This document shows, piece by piece, positions 1 through 12,203 of a DNA stretch of 64,000 bases. The DNA is from Planococcus citri (Eukaryota > Arthropoda > Insecta > Hemiptera > Pseudococcidae). The notes under the pieces were generated by a model. That model was not told the origin of the DNA. It was given only the letters and a program-made list of their open reading frames with translations, and did not search any database. The DNA lies in NCBI RefSeq assembly GCF_950023065.1, contig NC_088677.1:82361469-82425468 (forward strand), read 5' to 3'. How positions within the stretch are numbered: the first letter of the stretch is position 1; every line of letters begins with the position of its first letter. Position numbers and translations under genes: made by a program.

Positions 1-676
1 AATCAATTGTGAGGAATGAATAGCATGTCATTTTGAAGATTGGGTATCCTACCTTCATTTAGCATAAGAACATTCTGAAAAATAAACTCTTAAAGAGGAA
101 ATATTTCAATGTTTGGAAAACATTTTGAGTTATAACCTTTCATAAAAAGTGATCTGGAGGCGAAAAAAAGCGTCCAAAAAAATTTACATGATAACAAAAT
201 TGTAGAGAATTAAATTTCCAATCGACATAATGTCGTTAGTTTTTTTTCTAGAGTGCTTAGTTTTTGAGTTTTTCTCAAAAAACTAAAATTTCAATATATA
301 TGCAAATTAATTTTTCAGAAAAATGTTCTATTTTAAAAATTTTTTGTTTTGGAACCAACCTACAAAAAATACACTCCTTGTGATTATTTTACATCTTAAA
401 AACGTTCAAAACTATTGAAACTGTTTTCTGACACTTTAAATGTGCGAATTTTACTCAAAGAAAGAGGAGTTTTTTGAGATGTGACCTTATAACTCCAAAC
501 AACTTGCAATGTTGTAGAAATTTTGAGTTAGGCCCTTTGTATTTTTTACATGATCTAAGCAGCATACCCGACTCAAAGTGTTATTTTTGGTTGCAGGGGG
601 TCATGCAAACCCCAAAAATGCAAAAACATCAAAATCGATTTTTTTTGAGATGTGACCTTATAACTCCCGAGGTGCG
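1..676 (-). mobile_element. Miniature DNA transposon, family A, cut by window edge
   Basis: Reverse-orientation copy of the family seen complete at 60037-60821. It shares the blocks 'cattttgagttataacc' and 'atcgacataatgtcg' and ends in GAGGTGCG at 676, followed by ATAT (677-680). The right flank then reads CACATGCCC, which matches an uninterrupted copy of the fold-back repeat near 2141-2157. The element therefore inserted into a fold-back element, apparently at an ATAT target. The other end lies outside the window. It has no coding capacity. Confidence 0.8.
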
Positions 677-680
677 ATAT

Positions 681-1077
681 CACATGCCCTAGATTATTTT
701 TCGATAGTTTTGCCACAAATTGGGGGTAGGGGTGCTCCCCTTCCATTAGGAGATACCGCCTCGAAACTTAAATATTTCGAAAAAAGCAGCAAAAGGTACA
801 TCTATGGAAATTTTTTCAGAATTTTAAATGGTAGCTCCTACTTACAGCGCCGTTTTGAAATTCAAACTTTCAACTTTTGAAAAATATCAAAATGCTTAAA
901 TTAGTTCAGAATGTGAAATCAGTTTTTACCAAAGTATCATAGCTTTGGACGAATGCACGGCCGAAGTTGAGTACCTCGAGACAATGTGAAAATAATGGAA
1001 GCCCCCTCCCCACTCATCCCCGGAAGGGGCTGAGACCAAACTGATTGCGCGTTTCTTACTTATTGAGTGGGGGGGGG
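681..1077. repeat. Arm of a fold-back element, broken by family A insertion
   Basis: This stretch matches the right arm of the complete fold-back copy at 1078-2649: the CATGCCCTAGATT start, the 'gggggtaggggtgctcccc' block, the 'aaaaggtacatctatgg' block and the 'ttgagtacctcgagacaat' block. It ends in a G-run that abuts the next copy. It is a fragment and its outer end is lost. The short open frames on either strand are shadows of the repeat. Confidence 0.7.
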
Positions 1078-2649
1078 GGTCATTCCATGTCAATTCGACC
1101 AAAAAAAAAATGCGATTTTGAAAGTCATGTCTTTCGATTTCACTCATATCAATTTTTTTACAATGTGTACCCACCCAGTAAGTAAGAAAACCGCAATCAG
1201 TTTGGTCCCAGACCCCTCAGGTGGTGGGTGGGGGGACTTCCATTATTTTCACATTGTCTCCAGATACTCAACTTCAGCAGCCCATTCCTCCAAAACTATG
1301 ATACTTTGATCAAAACTGATTGAATTTTAAACTTTTTAAGCATTTTGAAATTTTCAAAATTTGAAAGTTTGAATTTCAAAATGGCGCTTTAAGTGGGAGG
1401 TACCATTTAAAATTCAGAAAAAATTTCCATAGACGTACCTTTTGCTGCTTTTTCGAAATATTCAAGTTTCGAGATGGGATCTCTTAATGGAGGGGGAGCA
1501 CACCTACCCCCGATTTGGGGCAAAACTTTCGAAAAAAAATCTAGGGCATTGTTTGTGGTAACGCTGAACACGAATATGACGTTAGATTTTTGATTGAACC
1601 CTATCCATGGCTCCCAGCACCTCCCCAAATGGTGTAAAAGTTCAAAATAGGGGGTTTTCCGTGCGACACATCAAATAGATGTGTTTTTGGTGACGCTGTA
1701 CATACATGAATATGACGTCAGATTTTCGATTGAACCCCATCCACTGCCCGCAACAATTTTTTTGGCTTTTTACCTATTGGGGGAGGTTCTGGGGGCCATG
1801 GGTGAGGTCGATTTGAAAAACTATGGCTATATTCGTGTTCAGCGATATCGAAAACATACTACTCGTACATATTTCATGTGTCACACAAATATAACAATTT
1901 TTTTTATGTTACCCCCCCCTTGTGAGAGAATCTGGGGGCCGTGGGTGGGTCCAATCGAAAATCTGACGTCATATTCGTGTTCAGCGTCACCAAAAACACA
2001 CTATATGATGTCGTACCGAAAACCCCTATTTTGAACTTTTACCCCATTTGGGGAGGTGCTGGCTGGGGGCCATGGATGGGGTCCAATCAAAAATTTAACG
2101 TCATAATATTCGTATTACCAATGGCAATAACATACAATTCGATATATCACATGCCCTAGATTTTTTTTCGAAAGCTTTGCCCCAAATTGGGGGTAGGGGT
2201 GCTCCCCCTCCATTAAGAAATCCCATCTCGAAACTTGAATATTTCGAAAAAGCAGCAAAAGGTACATCTATGGAAATTTTTTCTGAATTTTAAATGGTAG
2301 CTCCCACTTACAGCGCCAATTTGAAATTCAAACTCTCAATTTGAAAGTTCAACTTTCAAATTTTGAAAATTGAAAATGCTTAAAAAGTTTAAAATTCAAT
2401 AACTCTTCGAACTGTGAAATCAGTTTTCATCAAAGTATCGTAGTTTTGGAGGAATGCGCTGCTGAAGTTGAGTACCTCGAGACAATATAAAAATAATGGA
2501 AGTCCCCCCCACCCGCTCCCTGGGGGGGCTGGGACCAAACTGATTGTTGTTTTCTTACTTACTGGGTGTGCAGATATTGTAAAAAAAAATTGAGCGAAAT
2601 CGAAAGACATGACTCAAAAACGTTGGTCGAATTGACATGGAATGACCCT
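1078..2649. mobile_element. Fold-back DNA element with GGGTCATTCCATGTC ends
   Basis: The left end GGGTCATTCCATGTCAATTC (from 1078) and the right end, its reverse complement finishing GGAATGACCCT at 2649, are terminal inverted repeats. The inverted homology reaches deep into the element: 1090-1560 is mirrored by about 2150-2640. The middle holds several copies of a unit containing 'ctgacgtcatattcgtgttc', so the element can fold into a very long hairpin. No transposase frame is present. Open frames of 70-120 codons here are repeat shadows. Confidence 0.75.
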
Positions 2650-4870
2650 GGGTAGATATTGTAAAAAAAAATTGATTTCTAATAAATTTTGAATAAATCA
2701 AACTCGAGTCAAAAATGAAAAAAAAAACAAATTTTGAGTAATCCTCAATTTAAAAAAAAAATCTGCTTAATGAAGTTAATGGTACTCCTGGGGTCTCAAA
2801 GGGTTAATATTGTATGTATCTACTTCGCCAAAATAGGAGTACATATTTATTGTACAATAAATATTTATAAGCAGTCCCTCACACAACAATCGATGTAAAT
2901 AAAAATACATCAAAATGTTAAATTTGAAAAAAAATTACAACTTGATGTAAATTTGTACATTTATATCATTATTCTAGCGTGCTGTAAAAAAGTACGTCAA
3001 TTTGTCATAAGGACATTGTGTTTGCGTGTGGTTAAGAACGTGAAAAATAGGATAAAAAGGTACCATTTTTGGTACGAGTGTGTTTTTTTTTATTCGATGG
3101 TCTATGCAAAGTATTAATTACCTAATAACAAATTTTCAACGATCGAAATTTCAATCACCGTGTAGAGAAAATTCACCATTTGACGAATTTAACTGCAGCA
3201 TTGAATAAATTTTATGCAGAAAATTCGTCTTTCAGTTAATTTTTCATATCGAAGCATGAAAATATCGAGGGTTATCATTTTTCAAACAGGAAAAATTTTT
3301 TACTCATTCATTGCTGACAATTTCGAACACCGAAAAAAAAAATTGATAAATTTTTGGTGATTTTTCGCGGTTTTTTGAAATTGGCGACGATCAAAAAACT
3401 GACACTGTTACATTCCAAAATAATATTTCTCCAACCGAAATTAAGTGATCTATTTTTTTTTCTATTTTTTTAAATTGGCCAAATGTGATCAAAAAATTAT
3501 TCCATAGTCGAAAAAAACTTCCTCACTAAGGTTCCTCAAAATCCAGAGTATGTTTTTTCTCACTTCAGTTCCACTTCTTGTAATGGAAAGGTTATTTATC
3601 GTAGAATGGAAAATTAATACGGGATTGGAAGAGAGGGGTTGGGTTGAGAATTAACAAAAACGGTCTCTAATCAGCTCTTACCATAAGTTTTATGTTCCTC
3701 ATATTTTATGTGCACAAAAAAAAAACATTTTAAAAATTTGTTTTTTTTTCATGTTTGACTTTGACCTACCACTTTAAAAAATTCTTAACTGAAAATATCT
3801 AAATTTTCCGAAAAGCTTCTCTAGATAATACCAACAAAAATCAGAAAATTTCAAATAATATGTTACGTCAAAAATTTTTAAAGCCAAAAATAAATCCAAA
3901 ATTTTGAGAAAAAATGAAGAATGATTTTCTGCTCATAGTTATAACAATTACTTAAAAATGTGGGAGTGACATAATTTTCAAAACAAATTTTTTTTTGTCA
4001 TTTATTCGAAGAAAAATCTTTTTGGAAATTTAGTTTCAAGGTCGTCATGAAAAATGTGATTTTTTTTTTAAAAATGAGATTCTTTAAATTTTGACACATT
4101 TTCACAAGTTTGAAGAATCCATCATGTGAAAAGTCAGTCACATATCACGCTCACATTTGTAATTGTCACATCCCCGTCCCACTCTCGAAAAATCTCAAGT
4201 GTTTGAGAAATGTGCCGGTAAAAGTTCTGCAAAAGTCCTGCCATTTTCTTTTTTGTTTTAAAATTTTATTAGACAGCCTGAAAAATACAAATAACCAATT
4301 TTCCAAAAAAGTGACCTCAAAATTTGCATGATGCAGAATAGAAAATTTGAAAAATTAGATCGGTTTACACTCCGACTTGAAAAATGGTGTCTTGATGCAG
4401 TTCCCTTTTGATATGATTTCAAATTCGCTGATGATTTTCACTTTGTTCGTTCTGTATCGGACTGCACGTCGATGTTTTTGATCATATCTCACTCTGCAAT
4501 TTTCCTCCGAATGAAATCATGATCAACGTTTGGGACTTTGGGAGGTTGTCGAAAAATTAGCAATTTTCATTTTGTTAACTTTCTTTTGAAAAAAGACTGC
4601 CCTCGTTTTTCAAGGGTTTTGCCGCCTTGAAGAAATTTTGAAAATAATGAATGGATTTTTCTTGTGATTGCATTTCTGAGGAAAGTTTACCGAAAAACTG
4701 ATTCTAAGAAGATTCATTCGAAAAAATTAGGTATGAATACTAGCTCGCGAAAACTGCATTATTCCAAGCGTGAATAATTTAGTGCTAATAATAGAGTGAT
4801 AGCAAAACGATCTTTGTGTTTTCTAATTATATGTAGATAGATATTATTGTTAGTAGTTTGTTGCGCTTAC
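2650..4870. other. AT-rich stretch without recognised features
   Basis: Nothing beyond simple A/T-rich sequence and short homopolymers is supported. No open frame looks protein-like, and no tRNA or other structured RNA signature was seen. It may be decayed transposon sequence or intron. Confidence 0.5.
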
Positions 4871-4959
4871 CTTTGGTAAAATTCTCGCGTGACCAGTGTC
4901 ACCACGAATCGCTTATTGGTACGTGATGCACGGTTCCGAAGAGCTCGACGAGTGGATGG
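4871..4959 (-). other. Candidate internal exon of an unidentified gene
   Basis: On the minus strand a poly-T tract followed by an AG precedes 89 nt, which end ...CCAAAG just before GTAAGC, a good splice donor. One frame stays open and would encode an Arg-rich peptide containing RFVVTLVTREFYQ. The base composition is clearly richer in G and C than its surroundings. No family is recognised and no partner exons were identified, so it could be an untranslated exon or chance. Confidence 0.3.
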
Positions 4960-6017
4960 CTTAGCGTGAAAAAAAAAATTTAAAAAGTCGCTTTATACAT
5001 ATTATGTAAATTTTTGAATTTATTTGAAAAATTACGCATAAACGCCTTCTTTAGGGGTGCCTAAAATGGGGGAGGGGTCTAAAAAAAAGGGTTCAAAATT
5101 ACGAATACACAGGGAGCTTAATTCAACTTTTTCATCTAAGTAAATAATAGAATAATTACCCCAAAACGTTACGTTTGGCGCAAATCCCAGGTTTCTAGTT
5201 TTCCAGGGGTTCCCAAAATTTCGAAATTATGAAAAATTGGAAAATTGGATTTTTGAGTACCACATCGAAAATTTTTATTGAGCTCAAAATTTGATAGGAT
5301 GGAGGTCTTTCAGATACTAATAAACTGTAAAAACCTATTTTGCAGGGTTCAAAGGGGTAGGATCAAAATGGTGGTTCCAAAATTTTCAAAAAATTGAACG
5401 CCCCCTCCCAATTTCTGCCCTCGAGGGTCGAAAATAAGAATATTCACCTCACATAACGTTTATCTGATTTAAAAAGATATTTTACGATAAAAAAGTTTTT
5501 GAAAATAATACTCACTGGTTCCTAAAATTATTATCTTATTCGCAGCTTTGAGAACCCCTGGAGCTCAAAAAATGGTCGTTTCGGGTTAACTAACCACGGA
5601 TTCGTATCTCGGACATTTATTACAACATTTTTAGAGTGGTCGAGTTGAGAACTAGGTGGGGCCAAAAAATGGCCTTATCACAACTCCTCGTTTCATCCAA
5701 ATGGAGTTCAATCAATCAATCAATATTTCTATTTCTAAAAATATTTCCGGATTACAAAATATCCCCCCCCCCTATGCGCAATTATGCGAGTGAGGGGGCC
5801 TCCATGGTAACATTATTTATGTGATAAAAAAATTTAACAGATTGAAGGAGGAGAGAAAAAAGAAAGAGAAACAAACAAAACAAACTAAAAAATAAAAACA
5901 AAAATACGTAAATAAACAAATGAAAGAGTAGGTATAAAACAAAACTAAAAGCTAAAAATAATGAACACACAGGAAAGTTTAAGAGCAAACTCATTTATCA
6001 CCTAGAATATAAAAATG
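4960..6017. other. Unassigned AT-rich DNA with A-rich tract
   Basis: No gene is supported. Around 5840-5990 lies an A-rich tract (repeated aaacaaac/aaaataaa) resembling the A-rich parts of the dispersed repeat at 40800-41070 and 63770-64000. The minus-strand open frame over it is Leu/Phe low complexity and is not considered coding. Confidence 0.4.
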
Positions 6018-6022
6018 AGCAC

Positions 6023-6353
6023 TGTTCTCTCATAACGAAGACAAAAAATTCAACGCATTGAGTCGAAAATTACGACGACAACGAAGACGAAAAAAGCAAC
6101 ACGACTTTTCTGTACACAGATTTACAAGTGGACTGTATTTCACAACATTTACAAAAGCATTAGATACTGTACATAAAAACTAAACTAGACACATAGAAAC
6201 GTATTTCCACCCTCAACCAATCAGATTGCAGGGAGTAAAATCTCATACCACCACTGCAGAACCGGATAGCGGAAATACCTACCAACTAACCAACTAAAAC
6301 CCAAACATAAAAAACTACAAAAAATACTACGAATACCTACGAATACGTAAACA
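6023..6353 (-). repeat. 3' LTR of the BEL/Pao element
   Basis: This 331-bp repeat starts TGTTCTCTCAT and ends CGTAAACA on the plus strand. It is identical to 12535-12865 except at position 6232. The open frame of about 60 codons at 6221-6412 is a shadow of the LTR. Confidence 0.97.
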
Positions 6354-6362
6354 AACTCCCCC
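6354..6362 (-). other. Polypurine tract of the BEL/Pao element
   Basis: On the minus strand GGGGGGAG followed by TT lies directly against the 3' LTR. This is the expected position and composition for the plus-strand primer. Confidence 0.75.
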
Positions 6363-6531
6363 CGAAGGAGGGTAAATCCCTCCTTCCAAAGAAGATCGAT
6401 GAAAAAATACATAAAAAATTACATAATCAATTAAATTTAAGTACATACATTCTACTTTCTAGGCCTATTCAATAACACAAATAATCACCATCCAATAGCA
6501 CGGCAAAATTTTCATAATTTATGTACAAATA

Positions 6532-6791
6532 ATCAAGAATAAAATCAACAACCCAAAAATAAAATCTAGGTAAATTATTCTACAAACTATAACAAATTTG
6601 AGAAATTTTAATTACATTATCGAAACGCAAATCAGGGTGTCAAAATAGATGACTAATCATCATCAAGAATAAAATCAACAACCCAAAAATAAAATCTAGG
6701 TAAATTATTCTACAAACTATAACAAATTTGAGAAATTTTAATTACATTATCGAAACGCAAATCAGGGTGTCAAAATAGATGACTAATCATC
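6532..6791. repeat. 130-bp tandem duplication across the end of gag-pol
   Basis: Two adjacent copies (6532-6661 and 6662-6791) begin ATCAAGAATAAAATC and end GACTAATCATC. The upper copy holds the gag-pol stop codon. The lower copy repeats the last few codons and stop as untranslated sequence, so the protein is unaffected. Confidence 0.9.
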
Positions 6792-9700
6792 CTTTGAAAC
6801 ATCTACTGGCAAAGCTACCAATTTCTGTACAGATGTACGACGCACTGTACCATTCCCTAACCTCACGCTCACGTTTCGAACAATACCCTTTTTATCTGGA
6901 AAAACATCAATGATTCTACCCATTGGCCAATTCATCACGCTATCATTTGGACTAGACACCAACACAACGTCACCTTTCGACACATTTTCCATACGCTCTT
7001 TCCATTTACCACGCTGCTGTAGCTGGTTTAGATAATCGTGTCTCCAGGACACCCAGAAAGAATCTACAATCCTTCGCCACAGCATATAACGTTGCTTTAA
7101 GGTGACTGAGCCATTGTCCAGCACTGGCGTTTCCAACAACGCCGACCCAACTAGGAAATGACCTGGAGTTACAGGTTCTACGAATTCATTAGTCACTCTA
7201 TATGACAACGGACGCGAATTAAGTATCGCTTCGATTTTGCATAAGATGGTTGATAATTCCATCAACGAAAGTATTTGAGTCCCAATGGACTTCATTAATA
7301 ACGATTTTCCAGCCTTTACCGCAGACTCCCATAGTCCGCCTTGGTGCGGGCTACGAGGCGCGATCATTTTCCATACAACACGATTTTCAATTAAATATTT
7401 ATCAAGTTTGCTTTGCATTAAAATATTCCGAGCACCAACAAAGTTAGTCCCGTTATCGGAATAAATTAGGCTGGGAAATCCACGACGACTTACAAACCTT
7501 TCAAGCGCATTTAAAAACGCTTCGCTCGTGAGATCCTCTACAATTTCAATGTGAACTGCACGAGTCAAAAAACATACAAAAAAACAAGCATAGACCTTTA
7601 CAACTTTACCTACTCGATGGTTCGTGCATTTGATACTTATTGCGCCTGTTAAATCCACACCAGCTGTGGCAAAAGGCCGCGATATCGTCACTCTCTCTTT
7701 GGGTAAGTCACCCATCAATTGTTCAACGAAATGCGCATCGAATCGTGTACACACAATACATCGACGGACAACTTTCTTAATGATTGCCGCCAAGTTACCA
7801 ATGACAAAAAAACGAGCTCGAACAAAATTATAAATAAACGATTTTGTACAATGGTAGTATTTTCGATGAGTGTATTCGATGAACCTTTCTAGGTATAAAG
7901 ACTTGGTGGCTATTATCACCGGAAACTTGGTATCGTAGGAGAAGTTAGACGCGGCAAGACGACCCCCTGCGCGCATCAGTCCATCATGAGCAATAAAAAC
8001 ATTTAACGACAACAAACGACTTTTTCTCGGAATCGGTTTTCCTTTTAACAAACAAAGATATTCTCTTTCAAAAAATTCCATCTGTACAAAAAGCATTAAG
8101 GACCAATATGCATAATCACGTTCCTGGATGGACAGTGATGAAACGATTGCACAAGGTTTAACAGAATGAAATGTTTCCATTGTCACTTGCTCACCCTCGG
8201 CAATAGCTCGACGCATCCAGACTCGCCATCGTAAAATCGTTACAAACCGAAGACAAAGAGCAGCAACAGATACCATTTTAAAAATCGACGAGCTTCGAAA
8301 GACAATTTCTGAGAAAGGTTTTCGAGTCTCTGCTAAAATAGACAAAACGGTACTTTCTTCTTTCATTTCGGGTACATCAATAGAGGGTTTAAACTTGGAG
8401 GAAACAAAAGATACAAAATTATCCTGCAGCCAGGGTGGACCAGCCAACCATAAATCAGATTTTAAAAGAGAATTCGAAGAAATTCCTCTAGTACCGAGAT
8501 CTGCGGGATTCATTTTACCATCTATATGAAACCACCTTTCTTTACAAGTTAAAGCTAAAATATTTGTAACTCTGTTCGAAACGAATACTTTTAGCTTGAG
8601 AGGATCGATGTTGATCCAACTCAGGCCTACCATAGAATCTGAAAAACAAAAGTATTCCATTATCCCTAAATCTTTACGTAATTCAGCTATCATGCGTGAT
8701 AATAACTCCGCTGACATCAATTCTAATCTATGAATGTGAACAGTTTTGATTGGCGCAATTCGATTTTTTGCACAAATAAACGACACATTCACATTACCAT
8801 CACAATCTACAGAACGCAAATATACCACAGCACAATATGCACGCGTTGAGGCGTCACAATAACCAATTAGCTGACGAGAAGCGATCTTATTTGAGGTAAA
8901 ATAACACCTTTTAATCGAAAACGAGGACAATTGAATTAAATCATTTCGATACTCTTGAAACAATGTTGATAATTCGTTCGAAACTGGTTCATCCCAGCCT
9001 CTTCCCTCTTTCCAAAGTTCTTGAAGCATAATTTTAGCAATAACTGTGGTAGGTGCTAACATTCCGAGGACATCAAATATTTTTGAAACTTCAGAAAGTA
9101 CAACTCGCTTAGTTATTACTTCTGGCAACGAATCTAGGCGAATTTTGACACTCAAGGTGTCTGACTGTGGGTACCAAATTAACCCTAATAACATGACAAA
9201 TTCATTACCACCTAAACATCGATTATTTAAGGGTTCAATCAACAAGGGTTCAATATTCAATAAAAATTCCAACGAATTACTTTGGTATTTTAGAAGTGGA
9301 AATCCATATTTTGCAAGTGCTGCGTGTATTGATTTTTGCAGGCGAACCGCATCGTCTATATTTGCAGCACCGCTCATTAAGTTATCCATGTAGAAATCTT
9401 CTAAAATAGCCCTGGCCACCTCTGGATCATCAACTAACAACGCTTTACCGATTATTTCAAGACATTTTGTAGCCAGATAAGAAGCAGGGCCTACTCCATT
9501 GGTCAACGTATTGAGCTCAAATATTTTTATCAACGAATTCAAAATAAATCGAAATAAAATCCTTTGATATTTGCGATCCTTTTTATTAATTAAAATGCAA
9601 CGGTACATTCGATAAATGTCCGCCACAAAAGCAACGAGATGTTGGCGAAACCTCACGATATTTTGAGCCAAATTTGGCTGCAAAACAGGACCTTCTAACA

Positions 9701-12203
9701 AATGGTCATTTAAGGAGGTACCTGAGTTATCTACAAATGACGCATTAAACACTATCCGATCACTGGGACCACTAGGGGTCTCTTTAGAAACTATGTGATG
9801 CGGAATATAATAGGCTGAAGAATCAGGTGTCGAATTAATCTCACTCATATGACCAAGTTTTAAATATTCATCAAAAATTCTCACATACGATTCATGCTTC
9901 CTTTCAGACCTACGACGTTCACTATTAACCAACAAGGCTCTCGCCTTTTCAAACGACCCTTTTAAAGACAAAATTGACTCCTTTGTAGGAAGGCGAATGA
10001 CAAATTTACCAGTATTTTCATCAATATGGTAAGTACTTTCAAAATGACCTTCGATTAATTCATGCTGCAATGATTTTTCAAGCTTATTTTCGGGTATATC
10101 ATCGAGAGCATAAAACTTATGAAATTGGTTCGATAATTCAAGATTAGATAAACCGCAAAACTCCGTTGTTTGAATTACATACGGCGATTTTCTTGATCCT
10201 GAAATTACAAACCCAAAATGCGAATCCCTAAGACAAATACCTTCGAGAAAATAACGTTTTTCCAACAAGCAAAATTCGACAAATTCATTACCCAACAACA
10301 GATCGACGTGATCATAAGGTAAATCAAAATACTCGGCCAAATTATGATTAAAATTCGTTGCAATTTCTTTCAACTCATTTCTACATACTCGATAAGGAAT
10401 TTGATCAATAACAACAGCCTCAATAGCAATTTGAAAATCAGTATACCTTGACTTTAAAACACAACGAACAAACTTTTTCAATTCCACTGATTTGTCATTA
10501 ATACCTACTAACACAGTGGGGTTATTGGCCTCATACATTTTCAACTTTAATCTTTCGCAAAATTCACGCGTAATCAAAGTACTCTCTGACCCTTGATCAA
10601 ATAAAACTCTACCTAGTTCCGTATTCGCGCTTCCTTGTACCTTAACCACTGCCGTAGATAAAAACACAGTTTTATGCGAAGACAGGGCACAAAAACGATT
10701 AGCATTCGAACTATCATTAACAAAATTGACATTTTTAACATCTGGCAAGACAGGCGAAACAGGCGGCTCATTAGTATTGTTCGTGTTTGTAAGGGGAACC
10801 TCTTCACGATTAATATGAAGTAATTTATGATGAGGTCCATGACAAGTAGCACAATTATACTTATTCGTACATTTTGAAACAGTATGATTATTTTTAAAAC
10901 ATTTAATACATAATCGATTACTTTTTACCACATCGAACCTCTGCTTCGGAGTTTTTGACAGAAACGTTGGGCATTGATCCAGGTAGTGGCTTTGTTGACA
11001 AACTACACAGCACAGCGGGAAGGACGACGAGGATTGCGGTGTTCTCGGAGTATCAGTAGCAGCAACGAGTGATTTTTTCTCAATTATTTGCCTAGACTGC
11101 TTTACTTGGCCTTTATTTGGAGCTGCCGACGCATTTGGCTTTTCATTAGATGACGGAGCTCCTTTTATTGATGCAGTTTCATAGGTGAAGCATTTATTGA
11201 TCAAAAACGAAGCCAATGACTCGAATGACGGATATACACTGTTGTCCCTATGACTATCATCCCAATCTCCACGTAATTTATCAGGCAATTTTCTCGAAAT
11301 CAAAAACGACACGAATGGCGACATTTCTTCAACATTTATGCCCGAAACCTTTAAACCTCGAAGGGCGCGTTTAACCTTATGGACACTCTCACGAATTGAT
11401 GTATTCTTAACAGTAGGAAGATCTGCTATTGTTATGAAGTGTTCGACAATAATTCTACGGCGATTAAAAAACGAATCATATAAACTTTCCAACGTCAGTT
11501 TATAGGCGCAACCATCTTCATCATCCTCAATATCTTCAACAAGGTGCTCGGCACCTTTGCCCATAGCTCTTTTTAGTAGATACATCTTTTGGTGAGTATT
11601 GTATCTCGCACTTTTATCCACCATACCGCAAAATTCACTATACCAATCCGGAAAATTTTTAAAAGTGCCATCAAATATGGGTAGGGGAACATCTTTCAAA
11701 CGAACGAAGGGATCTAATAATGGCCCATCAAACGAATCAACCAACGAATGCCCATTTCTAGATCCACCTTTAGACGATTCAGTAGGACGCAAACTTTCGA
11801 CAAGCATTTTATAGGTACCAGTATAACGGTTGAACATCGCTTTGGAGGCGTCATGATCCTTGGCGATTTCCTTTTCCTGCTCGGCAATTGTGGCAGCATC
11901 CAACGACATATCAATATATTCCATTAAACCATTATTAGCTTTAGCTAATTCTTTCAAAGCTTCTTTCCACGAATCAAGATGGGCAGCGATTTGGTGATTA
12001 TTTTCCACCGATTGATGCTTTTCTAAGAGCACTTGCACCGCAGCTTGATCATTAGCACAATTACGCGAAAACGTACGTACATCACGATTTAAATTTTCCT
12101 TACGCGCTTCACGCGCAGCCTTTGCCTTCGCCTCGCGTGCCTCTTGCTCGCGCGCTATGCGTTGCTCGGAAGTTTCACCCATTACGAATTTATCAACATA
12201 CAA
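6783..12203 (-). CDS. BEL/Pao gag-pol polyprotein (1806 aa)
   Basis: A single uninterrupted frame encodes all functions for retrotransposition. Residues 10-140 are a charged Gag start. Residues 172-340 are a DUF1759-type Gag region with FDGTFKNFPDW. CCHC-like knuckles follow at about 398-445 (CVVCQQSHYLDQC, CIKCFKNNHTVSKC). The aspartic protease has DQGS at 536-539. The reverse transcriptase has ADIYRMYR and the active-site box YMDN at 938-941, where the more usual form is YxDD. An RNase H-like segment starts at GYCDAS. The integrase has a zinc-binding end, a D1517, D1583, E1626 triad and the SPHQGGLWE motif. The proposed start is the first ATG; one at residue 8 is equally possible. Size and order fit BEL/Pao. 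No envelope-like frame follows. Confidence 0.95.
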   Translation of the reverse strand: MYVDKFVMGETSEQRIAREQEAREAKAKAAREARKENLNRDVRTFSRNCANDQAAVQVLLEKHQSVENNHQIAAHLDSWKEALKELAKANNGLMEYIDMSLDAATIAEQEKEIAKDHDASKAMFNRYTGTYKMLVESLRPTESSKGGSRNGHSLVDSFDGPLLDPFVRLKDVPLPIFDGTFKNFPDWYSEFCGMVDKSARYNTHQKMYLLKRAMGKGAEHLVEDIEDDEDGCAYKLTLESLYDSFFNRRRIIVEHFITIADLPTVKNTSIRESVHKVKRALRGLKVSGINVEEMSPFVSFLISRKLPDKLRGDWDDSHRDNSVYPSFESLASFLINKCFTYETASIKGAPSSNEKPNASAAPNKGQVKQSRQIIEKKSLVAATDTPRTPQSSSSFPLCCVVCQQSHYLDQCPTFLSKTPKQRFDVVKSNRLCIKCFKNNHTVSKCTNKYNCATCHGPHHKLLHINREEVPLTNTNNTNEPPVSPVLPDVKNVNFVNDSSNANRFCALSSHKTVFLSTAVVKVQGSANTELGRVLFDQGSESTLITREFCERLKLKMYEANNPTVLVGINDKSVELKKFVRCVLKSRYTDFQIAIEAVVIDQIPYRVCRNELKEIATNFNHNLAEYFDLPYDHVDLLLGNEFVEFCLLEKRYFLEGICLRDSHFGFVISGSRKSPYVIQTTEFCGLSNLELSNQFHKFYALDDIPENKLEKSLQHELIEGHFESTYHIDENTGKFVIRLPTKESILSLKGSFEKARALLVNSERRRSERKHESYVRIFDEYLKLGHMSEINSTPDSSAYYIPHHIVSKETPSGPSDRIVFNASFVDNSGTSLNDHLLEGPVLQPNLAQNIVRFRQHLVAFVADIYRMYRCILINKKDRKYQRILFRFILNSLIKIFELNTLTNGVGPASYLATKCLEIIGKALLVDDPEVARAILEDFYMDNLMSGAANIDDAVRLQKSIHAALAKYGFPLLKYQSNSLEFLLNIEPLLIEPLNNRCLGGNEFVMLLGLIWYPQSDTLSVKIRLDSLPEVITKRVVLSEVSKIFDVLGMLAPTTVIAKIMLQELWKEGRGWDEPVSNELSTLFQEYRNDLIQLSSFSIKRCYFTSNKIASRQLIGYCDASTRAYCAVVYLRSVDCDGNVNVSFICAKNRIAPIKTVHIHRLELMSAELLSRMIAELRKDLGIMEYFCFSDSMVGLSWINIDPLKLKVFVSNRVTNILALTCKERWFHIDGKMNPADLGTRGISSNSLLKSDLWLAGPPWLQDNFVSFVSSKFKPSIDVPEMKEESTVLSILAETRKPFSEIVFRSSSIFKMVSVAALCLRFVTILRWRVWMRRAIAEGEQVTMETFHSVKPCAIVSSLSIQERDYAYWSLMLFVQMEFFEREYLCLLKGKPIPRKSRLLSLNVFIAHDGLMRAGGRLAASNFSYDTKFPVIIATKSLYLERFIEYTHRKYYHCTKSFIYNFVRARFFVIGNLAAIIKKVVRRCIVCTRFDAHFVEQLMGDLPKERVTISRPFATAGVDLTGAISIKCTNHRVGKVVKVYACFFVCFLTRAVHIEIVEDLTSEAFLNALERFVSRRGFPSLIYSDNGTNFVGARNILMQSKLDKYLIENRVVWKMIAPRSPHQGGLWESAVKAGKSLLMKSIGTQILSLMELSTILCKIEAILNSRPLSYRVTNEFVEPVTPGHFLVGSALLETPVLDNGSVTLKQRYMLWRRIVDSFWVSWRHDYLNQLQQRGKWKERMENVSKGDVVLVSSPNDSVMNWPMGRIIDVFPDKKGIVRNVSVRLGNGTVRRTSVQKLVALPVDVSKDD

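Noticed and set aside
5782..5994. Minus-strand Leu/Phe-rich membrane-like protein
   Set aside because: It is low-complexity translation of an A-rich tract.
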